This document shows, one piece after another, positions 1 to 5,292 of a stretch of 6,960 bases of DNA. The first letter of the stretch is position 1. Every line of letters starts with the position of its first letter. Source of the DNA: an uncultured Caulobacterales bacterium (GTDB lineage Bacteria > Pseudomonadota > Alphaproteobacteria > Caulobacterales > Maricaulaceae); assembly GCA_938007945.1 (NCBI GenBank), contig CALLME010000069.1, positions 1 through 6,960 on the forward strand, given 5' to 3'. Below the pieces are notes generated by a model that searched no databases, was not told where the DNA came from, and saw only the letters and a list, made by a program, of their open reading frames with translations. The position numbers and the translations under genes were made by a program.

Positions 1-432
1 GCTCGTATCACCAATGGCGCGCCAGATGGTATCTGCCGCTGCCCAAATCTGGGCGGGGCCTTGGCCGAGCGCATCAGGAAGTGCAAGCCGCGCCGCCGCG
101 CGTTTTGCGGCTGCTTCGTGACCGTTTAACGCTTCAAGCCGCGCGATGACACCTGCTGTGACTTTGTCACGAATTTTCATAGATGCCAGGTCAAGTCCTG
201 CAAGTGTCTCTTCGACATGCGTGTTAAGCTGTTCACCCCAGAAGCTAATGAGTTCCAACGGGCCGTCTGAAAAATAAAGCGCGTCTGAGCCTTTAGGTAG
301 GCCAGCCTGGTTTACGGCATCTCGCAGCGTTTTGGACGTCCAACCCTCAAAGGCGGCGATGACAAGCGCACGCGCGAGAATATCTCGGCGGGCCGTCAAC
401 GAAGGGTTAGTCTGATTATCGTCCGTGCTCAT
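1..432 (-). CDS. COQ9 family protein (ubiquinone biosynthesis), 3' end beyond the window
   Basis: Reading leftwards from an ATG at 432-430, the frame stays open for 144 codons to the window edge, so the C-terminus is missing; the family is usually about 200-230 residues. The visible protein begins MSTDDNQTNPSLTARRDILA. It has the family's N-terminal layout: a TetR-like helical start, a segment with LPKGSDALYFSDGPLEL at residues 45-61, and the conserved stretch ALPD (117-120) leading to IWRAIGDTS (136-144). In COQ9 proteins that stretch comes just before the lipid-binding C-terminal region. Known members (TIGR02396, also called rpsU-divergently transcribed protein) bind lipid and support ubiquinone-ring modification at the membrane. 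The gene lies 56 bp downstream of the ABC permease on the same strand. No Shine-Dalgarno motif precedes the ATG, but a possible promoter does. The family call is fairly secure; a role in ubiquinone synthesis is inferred from the family. Confidence 0.85.
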   Translation of the reverse strand, partial: MSTDDNQTNPSLTARRDILARALVIAAFEGWTSKTLRDAVNQAGLPKGSDALYFSDGPLELISFWGEQLNTHVEETLAGLDLASMKIRDKVTAGVIARLEALNGHEAAAKRAAARLALPDALGQGPAQIWAAADTIWRAIGDTS

Positions 433-438
433 AAAGTC

Positions 439-467
439 TATATAGAAGGTTTTCCGCGCCGCGTCAC
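439..467 (-). promoter_or_regulatory. Possible sigma70-type promoter for the COQ9 gene
   Basis: On the minus strand, GTGACG (467-462, 4/6 match to TTGACA) and TATATA (444-439, 4/6 match to TATAAT) are separated by exactly 17 bp. Six bases (GACTTT) lie between the -10 hexamer and the ATG, so the expected transcription start falls on or next to the A of the start codon. No purine-rich ribosome-binding site is present, which would fit a leaderless mRNA. Both hexamers are imperfect, so this is only a candidate; read-through from the ABC operon is the alternative. Confidence 0.3.
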
Positions 468-488
468 CTGCGACCTAACGGCAAACTT

Positions 489-2069
489 TTAGACGTTTTT
501 GCGACGCAAGACATTGCGCTTAAGCCAGAGCGAAATACCTTTCACCCCTGCGCCCGACAGCACGCCATATCTGAAAATCCGGCTCGCGAGGATGATGACC
601 CCAATTGAGAGCAAAGCGAGAAATCCCGCAGACATGAAAAGCTCCCAAGCGGGCGGGTCCGACGGCAGACGACTAATGGCGGCAAATGGCGCCGACAACG
701 GAAACCAAGACGCGAAAACCAGCAGAGGACTATCAGGACTATTCCAACCGAGTGGTACGATAAGCATACAGAGCGTCAGCACCATGACGATGGGCGTCGT
801 AATCGTCTGCGCGTCTTGCATACTCTCAGCCAGCGCGCCCATGGCAATGAAAAGACAGCCGTAAAAAATATAGCCTAGGAACAAAAACAGCGGGAAAAAG
901 ACCATCATTTTCCATGTGAATGCTTGTCTGATAAGGTCGCTGATTTCGGCTGGGCCAAATAGGATGAACCCAATAACAGCCCCACCGCCGAGCAAAAGAT
1001 AAGGCAACATCGTCGTCAATGTGAGCGCTGCGACCCCTATGAGTTTCCCTAAAATTATCTCGCCAAAATTTGTCGTCGCGAGCATCATTTCCAGCAACTT
1101 ATTGAGCTTCTCCTCAAGCATAGAGGTCAGCAGCATATAGGCGCCTGAAAACACAGTGAGCCATAAAATCGCCGCCATGGCCCCTGCGACAAGATAGGGG
1201 ATGCGGTCTTTATCCGTGACCATTTGGCTTTCACCCGTCCTGTCCGCCGTTTTCGTCGGGTCGAAACTTTGCAGTTCTACAGCGGTATCACGGCTTGCGT
1301 TAATGCCGTCAAAGCTCAGCCCAGCACTCTTTAAGTACAGGTCCTCGGCGCGGTCTTTAAAGTAGCGGCGCGCGAGTGATTGCATAGATTGGGCGGTCAC
1401 TTGAGTGGACCAGTAGTCGGCCTTCACAGTCTTAGGCCGATAAGGTGCGTTTTCCTTTTCAGACGCAGCTTTTGCGTCCTCTGCCGGCGCATCTTGCTGC
1501 AAAGGGATTTCTTCTCGGATATGCAGAACGCCATTAAGCGGCACGGGTTCGCCCTTATGCATAAGCGTATTGCCTGACGCGATGAAAGTCTTAAGAGCCT
1601 CAATGTCATTTGCAGGCGGCTCAACAAAAACCAAAGTCCGTTTTGGCAGCTTTAAATTATCCCCCAAACTTGGCGCTTGGGAATTGAGATAGCTGATAAC
1701 GCCGTCCACACCTTGCTCATCAAGAACAGTATTCACCGTCTCGGTTTGGGTCTCTGACAACGCTAAGTCAGCAATCGCATTTAATTGGCGACGGACTTTT
1801 TTCGTATAGTCTCGGTCGTACTCCGCCGCGATGGCCGCTTTATGCTTACCCGTATCATCTAAAATTGTCTCATACCGTATAGGTTCTAAGTTGATGTCCA
1901 ATTTTGCAAATACAAACATCAAAATACAAATTATGAACGGCAGGAAAAAACTTATCCAGAACCCCCATGTTTTGATATAGCCGAGATAATCACGCCGCGC
2001 GATAAGGAGCGCGCGTCGCATATTCAAACCGCCGAGACTCAAGCCTCTATCTGTATTGAGATGGCTCAT
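489..2069 (-). CDS. ABC-2 type transporter permease, NatB-like
   Basis: This 526-residue membrane protein is the transmembrane half of an ABC exporter whose ATPase is the gene just upstream. A short cytoplasmic N-terminus (RRALLIARRDYLGY, residues 18-31) leads into TM1 at about 36-55. A large, probably periplasmic domain follows (about 56-288), with a charged, Ala/Glu-rich linker near 191-212. Five or six hydrophobic segments cluster at about 291-315, 342-371, 388-411, 424-443, 448-465 and 477-497. The signature EEKLNKLLEMML (319-330) after TM2 and the GALAES..DAQ segment (411-421) are typical of the NatB/ABC-2 family (COG1668). ATG 2069 is preferred because it overlaps the ATPase stop as ATGA and has GAAGAGG 7 bp upstream; Met17 is a weaker alternative. 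NatB of Bacillus takes part in sodium export, but the substrate here cannot be read from sequence. Confidence 0.88.
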   Translation of the reverse strand: MSHLNTDRGLSLGGLNMRRALLIARRDYLGYIKTWGFWISFFLPFIICILMFVFAKLDINLEPIRYETILDDTGKHKAAIAAEYDRDYTKKVRRQLNAIADLALSETQTETVNTVLDEQGVDGVISYLNSQAPSLGDNLKLPKRTLVFVEPPANDIEALKTFIASGNTLMHKGEPVPLNGVLHIREEIPLQQDAPAEDAKAASEKENAPYRPKTVKADYWSTQVTAQSMQSLARRYFKDRAEDLYLKSAGLSFDGINASRDTAVELQSFDPTKTADRTGESQMVTDKDRIPYLVAGAMAAILWLTVFSGAYMLLTSMLEEKLNKLLEMMLATTNFGEIILGKLIGVAALTLTTMLPYLLLGGGAVIGFILFGPAEISDLIRQAFTWKMMVFFPLFLFLGYIFYGCLFIAMGALAESMQDAQTITTPIVMVLTLCMLIVPLGWNSPDSPLLVFASWFPLSAPFAAISRLPSDPPAWELFMSAGFLALLSIGVIILASRIFRYGVLSGAGVKGISLWLKRNVLRRKNV

Positions 2070-3007
2070 GATAACGCCTCTTCAAGCTGCATCTCGCGGG
2101 TCACGTCCTCGCCCACCATAGCGACAAAGGCTTCGTGCAGACTTTGAGGTTTCGGCTCAAAACGCGACAGCTTTATCCCGCCATTGACACAAGCTTCAAG
2201 CAAGCTGTGCGTTTCGACTTCAGGCTTGAGGGTCATTGCGAACGCCCCGTCTTCTCGGGGGCTAATATCTTCTGCCATGGGCGATACGGTTTCAAGGAAG
2301 CCCGCACTATCTGACGCAATAACGAGGCGGCGCGGCGCTTTGGACAGGGCCAGTTCCGTACTGCCGTCAAAGACTTTCCGCCCGCCTGCCATAAGAATGA
2401 TACGGTCACACAAACGCTCTGCATGCTCCATCACATGAGTCGAGAAAATAATCGTATTCCCGCCATTAGCAATCTCGCGCACGATCGATTCGAGCACTTG
2501 TTGGTTCACAGGGTCGAGACCAGAGAACGGCTCGTCCAAGATATAAAATTCAGGGTTATGTGCAATGGCCGCAAGGAGCTGCACCTTTTGCGCCATGCCT
2601 TTGCTCATGTCTTTATTCTTTTTGCGCTTAGCGTCCGACAGGCCGTATTTATCAAGCATGTCATCGGCACGCGCAAAGGCAGCCTTGCCCTTCATGCCGT
2701 TAAGGCGCGCTAAATGCGCAATCGCTTCACGCGCGGTCTGCTTTTTATATAGCCCACGCTCTTCGGGTAGAAAACCTACACGGCCAAAGGCCTGCGGGCC
2801 AGGCATATGACCAAAAAGACGAATGTCGCCAATGTCTGGCTTGATCAGCCCAAGTGACATACGTAGCGTCGTCGTTTTCCCTGCTCCGTTCGGACCCAGA
2901 TAGCCAACAATCTCGCCAGGATTAATGGTAAAGCTCACACCCTCAACAGCAGGCTTTCCGCCAAAAGATTTCGATACGCCAGAAAGTGATAAGGGTGATG
3001 ATGTCAT
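2066..3007 (-). CDS. ABC transporter ATP-binding protein, NatA/YhaQ-like
   Basis: This 313-residue cytoplasmic ATPase powers the adjacent NatB-like permease. All core ABC motifs are present: a possible A-loop aromatic (F15), Walker A GPNGAGKTT (38-46), ABC signature MSKGM (134-138, in place of LSGGQ), Walker B YILDE (155-159) with catalytic E159, D-loop SGLDP (162-166) and switch histidine H191. At the Q-loop the sequence reads FLPEERGLY (79-87), with Glu where most ABC proteins have Gln. FLPEERGLY and SKGMAQKVQ are characteristic of the COG4152 (YhaQ) subfamily. The C-terminal tail of roughly 90 residues, ending in a SLHEAFVAMVG helix (289-299), matches its DUF4162-type domain. The start is firm: an in-frame TAG lies at 3052-3050 with no other start codon between. 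There is no good ribosome-binding site. The gene is first in its operon, facing the divergent TPR gene. The substrate is unknown. Confidence 0.93.
   Translation of the reverse strand: MTSSPLSLSGVSKSFGGKPAVEGVSFTINPGEIVGYLGPNGAGKTTTLRMSLGLIKPDIGDIRLFGHMPGPQAFGRVGFLPEERGLYKKQTAREAIAHLARLNGMKGKAAFARADDMLDKYGLSDAKRKKNKDMSKGMAQKVQLLAAIAHNPEFYILDEPFSGLDPVNQQVLESIVREIANGGNTIIFSTHVMEHAERLCDRIILMAGGRKVFDGSTELALSKAPRRLVIASDSAGFLETVSPMAEDISPREDGAFAMTLKPEVETHSLLEACVNGGIKLSRFEPKPQSLHEAFVAMVGEDVTREMQLEEALS
2077..2083 (-). promoter_or_regulatory. Ribosome-binding site of the ABC permease
   Basis: On the minus strand, GAAGAGG lies 7 bases before the ATG at 2069, inside the end of the ATPase gene. It supports the overlapping ATG rather than the internal Met17 codon and fits coupled translation of ATPase and permease. 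Confidence 0.65.
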
Positions 3008-3020
3008 AAGATGTTCTATC

Positions 3021-3071
3021 TTGGGCAGGCTTTCATTTGTGTAAAGACTCTAAATGAATTAGCTTGCCCAA
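3021..3071. repeat. Long imperfect inverted repeat between divergent genes
   Basis: The left arm TTGGGCAGGCT (3021-3031) plus TTCATTT (3032-3038) is complementary to AAATGAA (3052-3058) plus AGCTTGCCCAA (3061-3071). One position is a G/T wobble and two bases (3059-3060) bulge out on the right. The loop is 13 bases (3039-3051). As RNA it would form an 18-bp stem; as DNA it is a large palindrome. It fills most of the 74-bp spacer between the ABC operon (start 3007) and the TPR-queG-HIT cluster (start 3082). No T-run follows on either strand and both flanking genes point away, so a terminator role is unlikely. An operator or a structured 5' leader for one or both operons is possible. Confidence 0.75.
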
Positions 3072-3076
3072 AAGGA
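3071..3076 (+). promoter_or_regulatory. Ribosome-binding site of the TPR protein gene
   Basis: AAAGGA lies 5 bases before the ATG at 3082. It decides the start in favour of that ATG over the in-frame TTG at 3064. It abuts the right arm of the inverted repeat, sharing base 3071, so a folded leader could affect access by the ribosome. Confidence 0.7.
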
Positions 3077-3081
3077 CGTCT

Positions 3082-3753
3082 ATGAACCGTATATCTGCTC
3101 TTGCCCTGATTTTTTCTCTCTGCCTCACCTCTGTTCACTCTGAGGCGCAGGTGCGCGACGACAAAAAAGGTTGGCACAAACAATCGGGCAGCGCTTATGG
3201 CATTCAAAAAGGCCGCGAAGCAAAGACGAAGGTCGATTTTAAAATTGATATGGAGTTTGAAACAAAAATTAACCGCAAGCGCTCTGAAAATGCGAGAGCC
3301 TGTGCGAGCCATGCGGCCAACCCAAAGCCTCGTGATATAACTTACTGCCAAGACGCACTGGTTGAGACAGATCTCAGCCCAGAGAATAAATATGTCGCGA
3401 CATATAATATGGGCCTGATGCAAATGGCATTTGAGGAGTATGACGCGGCGTCTGAAACACTACTCAACGCGAGTACGCTCGACCTTGAAAAATCAGAAAG
3501 CCTCACCGCGTTAGCCAAGCTCGAAATTGCGCGTGGTAACGAAATCGCCGCCAAAACCTATGTCACCCAAGCGCTCGCAAGAAAGCCAACACGTCCCGCG
3601 CAAGCCTATATCACGCTCGGCTATTTGCATGAACGTGACTTTGATTTCGATAAAGCCCGCGCCGCCTATGAACAGGCGCTTGCGAGCAAGGGTAGTCCTG
3701 GGGAAGCCCGCCGCCGTCTGGAGCGTGTTAACCGCCTATGGCCTGCGAAATAA
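3082..3753 (+). CDS. Secreted tetratricopeptide-repeat protein of unknown function
   Basis: This 223-residue protein starts with a clear Sec signal peptide: MNR, a hydrophobic core at residues 4-18, and a likely cleavage site SEA|Q after residue 22. The mature protein should be periplasmic or exported. A polar, Lys/Arg-rich stretch follows (about 24-70). Two cysteines at 74 and 89 (ACASHAANPKPRDITYC) could form a disulfide. The C-terminal half is helical and TPR-like, in three units at about 101-134, 138-171 and 174-205. The last is the clearest (AYITLGYLHERDFDFDKARAAYEQAL). TPR units usually hold partner proteins, but nothing shows what this one binds. ATG 3082 has a good ribosome-binding site. 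The last 16 bases overlap queG, so the two are probably co-expressed, although a periplasmic TPR protein has no obvious part in tRNA modification. I do not recognise a named family. Confidence 0.8.
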   Translation: MNRISALALIFSLCLTSVHSEAQVRDDKKGWHKQSGSAYGIQKGREAKTKVDFKIDMEFETKINRKRSENARACASHAANPKPRDITYCQDALVETDLSPENKYVATYNMGLMQMAFEEYDAASETLLNASTLDLEKSESLTALAKLEIARGNEIAAKTYVTQALARKPTRPAQAYITLGYLHERDFDFDKARAAYEQALASKGSPGEARRRLERVNRLWPAK

Positions 3754-4808
3754 GCGGTTTCTCAACACCCGCGCGCCCGCTCAGCAAAGCGGTTATAAAA
3801 CGCGCGAGCAAACTCGGTTTCACGCCGCCGCGTGTCGTGGACTTATCTTCCGTCACGGACGCTTGGGCGACACACCTTGAGAGCTTTGTCGCGCTCGGAC
3901 GGCACGGCACCATGACATGGCTTGAGGACACGAAAGAACGACGTGCCCACCCGAAAAGCCTCTGGCCAGAGGCGCGCTCGGCCATTGTGGTGGGCATGAA
4001 TTACGGGCCAGACACAAATCCCCTGCTTGACTTGGACAAGACCTCACACGGCAACATCTCAGTCTATGCCCGGGGGCGGGACTATCACGACATCATCAAA
4101 GGACGACTAAAAGAGCTTGCGGGGCTTATCGCGCGCGATAACGGGATGGATGTCAAAGTCTTTATTGATACCGCGCCGCTGATGGAGAAACCGCTCGCTG
4201 CGCTGGCGGGTCTAGGATGGCAAGGGAAACACACAAATCTTGTCAGCCGAGACTATGGCTCTTGGTTGTTTCTTGGCGTCATACTCAGCGCGTCCAGATT
4301 AGAGGCAGATACACCCGAAATAGATCATTGCGGTTCCTGTCGGGCTTGCCTCGATATTTGTCCGACTGACGCCTTCCCTGCGCCTTATGAAATTGATGCG
4401 CGCAAATGCATCTCTTACCTCACCATTGAATTTAAAGGCAAAGTCGCCCCAGAGCTTCGCACCAAAATGGGGAACCGCATTTACGGCTGTGATGATTGCT
4501 TAGCCGTCTGTCCTTGGAACAAATTTGCGCAAACAGGACGTGAGGCTAAACTGGCCGCACGTGAAGACCTCAAGGCCCCACCTCTGTCCGAGCTCGCAAA
4601 GCTCGACGAGTCTAAATTTCGCAAAAAATTCTCAGGCTCCCCGATAAAACGGGTTGGCCGTGATCAGTTTATACGCAATGTGCTCTACGCCATCGGCAAT
4701 AGCGGTGACCCTGGCTTGCGCGACTCCGCGAGGCCACATATGCAAAGCGAAAACCCCGTTGTGGCAGATGCGGCGCACTGGGCGCTCGCGCAATTGGAGG
4801 ACTTATGA
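3738..4808 (+). CDS. queG: Epoxyqueuosine reductase QueG
   Basis: QueG carries out the last step of queuosine synthesis, reducing epoxyqueuosine to queuosine at the wobble base of GUN-anticodon tRNAs (Asp, Asn, His, Tyr), using cobalamin and two [4Fe-4S] clusters in the cytoplasm. The 356-residue length suits the family. Family landmarks are YARGRDYHDIIK (110-121), FIDTAPLMEK (142-151, with Asp144 matching the proposed general acid), and GWQGKHTNLVSRDYGSW (160-176). The eight expected cluster cysteines are all present: C198, C201, C204, C208, C224, C251, C254 and C258, the last inside VCPWN. A HEAT-like helical region follows at about 308-354. ATG 3738 is the only plausible start: an in-frame TAA sits at 3729-3731, and the next ATG/GTG/TTG codon is residue 34. 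No close ribosome-binding site is seen, so translation probably depends on coupling to the TPR gene it overlaps by 16 bp. The HIT gene follows with an ATGA overlap. Confidence 0.97.
   Translation: MACEISGFSTPARPLSKAVIKRASKLGFTPPRVVDLSSVTDAWATHLESFVALGRHGTMTWLEDTKERRAHPKSLWPEARSAIVVGMNYGPDTNPLLDLDKTSHGNISVYARGRDYHDIIKGRLKELAGLIARDNGMDVKVFIDTAPLMEKPLAALAGLGWQGKHTNLVSRDYGSWLFLGVILSASRLEADTPEIDHCGSCRACLDICPTDAFPAPYEIDARKCISYLTIEFKGKVAPELRTKMGNRIYGCDDCLAVCPWNKFAQTGREAKLAAREDLKAPPLSELAKLDESKFRKKFSGSPIKRVGRDQFIRNVLYAIGNSGDPGLRDSARPHMQSENPVVADAAHWALAQLEDL
4796..4801 (+). promoter_or_regulatory. Ribosome-binding site of the HIT gene
   Basis: GGAGGA, a near-ideal Shine-Dalgarno motif, ends 3 bases before the ATG at 4805 and lies inside the last codons of queG. 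It supports the ATGA start/stop overlap and gives the HIT gene its own strong initiation site. Confidence 0.75.
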
Positions 4809-5227
4809 GCTTTGAACTTCATCCTGACTTGAGACGCGACGGTATAGAGATAGGCGACTTTCCGCTCTGCAAAGTACTCTTGATTAATGACTCGCATTAT
4901 CCGTGGTTTGTGCTCGTGCCAAAGCGCGTTAGCATAAGCGATACGATTGAATTAGACGCCGATGATTATGCAAAGCTCTGGGAAGAGTCGCGGACTTTTT
5001 CCAAAGCCATTATGCAAGCGTTTGACGGCGAAAAACTCAATGTGGCGGCGCTTGGGAATATGACACCGCAGCTGCATATCCACCACATCGTGCGCTATAA
5101 GTCAGATCCCGCTTGGCCTGGGCCAATTTGGGGAAAGCACCCGCTCAAGCCTTACGTCGAGACGGATATCAGCGATATTAAAGCCAAGCTGAATGCGGCA
5201 AATATAACGGGACTTTCGCCGCAATAG
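4805..5227 (+). CDS. HIT-family protein (putative nucleotide hydrolase/transferase)
   Basis: This 140-residue single-domain cytoplasmic protein belongs to the histidine-triad superfamily, whose members hydrolyse or transfer nucleoside phosphates such as diadenosine polyphosphates or AMP-lysine. The core signature KLNVAALGN (77-85) runs into PQLHIHHIVR (88-97) and then DPAWPGPIWG (101-110), a combination typical of a bacterial subgroup often labelled HIT domain protein or Ap4A hydrolase. The triad reads H91-I-H93-H94-I: the first two histidines, including the usual nucleophile (H93), are in place. The third triad position is Ile, with an extra His one residue earlier. From memory this pattern is shared by close relatives rather than being damage. 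The gene overlaps queG by 4 bp and is the last in the cluster, followed by a terminator. The substrate is unknown, and no link to queuosine metabolism is evident beyond the shared operon. Confidence 0.9.
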   Translation: MSFELHPDLRRDGIEIGDFPLCKVLLINDSHYPWFVLVPKRVSISDTIELDADDYAKLWEESRTFSKAIMQAFDGEKLNVAALGNMTPQLHIHHIVRYKSDPAWPGPIWGKHPLKPYVETDISDIKAKLNAANITGLSPQ

Positions 5228-5244
5228 GTTTCGTCATAAGCTAC

Positions 5245-5280
5245 AAAAAAGCCCCCGCGATTGCAGGGGCCTTTCTATTT
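5245..5280. terminator. Bidirectional intrinsic terminator between convergent genes
   Basis: The hairpin GCCCCCGC-GATT-GCAGGGGC occupies 5251-5270, with one C/A mismatch in the stem and a 4-base loop. On its left is A6 (5245-5250), which reads as a run of six U after the hairpin on the minus strand. On its right is CTTTCTATTT (5271-5280), a weaker U-rich tail on the plus strand. It sits 23 bp after the HIT stop and 22 bp before the S9 peptidase stop (stem to stop codon), where a shared terminator is expected. The minus-strand direction looks stronger. Confidence 0.88.
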
Positions 5281-5292
5281 CATACCGCTTAA

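Noticed and set aside
433..488. A terminator between the permease and COQ9
   Set aside because: No GC-rich hairpin followed by a T-run is visible in this 56-bp gap.
499..864. A 121-codon plus-strand frame opposite the permease
   Set aside because: It is antisense to the conserved C-terminal membrane region of the permease and resembles no protein family.
3017..3045. A TTTACA -35-like box on the minus strand inside the palindrome as the ABC operon promoter
   Set aside because: No acceptable -10 hexamer lies 16-18 bp downstream; the nearest (TAGAAC) is about 21 bp away, so I did not call it.
3064..3081. TTG 3064 as start of the TPR protein
   Set aside because: It would add MPKRTS ahead of a good signal peptide and would place the AAAGGA ribosome-binding site inside the gene; ATG 3082 is correctly spaced from it.
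3112..3126. Possible lipoprotein signal around Cys14 of the TPR protein
   Set aside because: The residues before the cysteine (FSL) do not fit a lipobox, and an SEA|Q signal-peptidase I site follows at residue 22.
3016..3423. A 135-codon minus-strand frame opposite the TPR gene and the divergent spacer
   Set aside because: It lies mostly antisense to a gene with signal peptide, ribosome-binding site and TPR repeats; its own translation looks unstructured.
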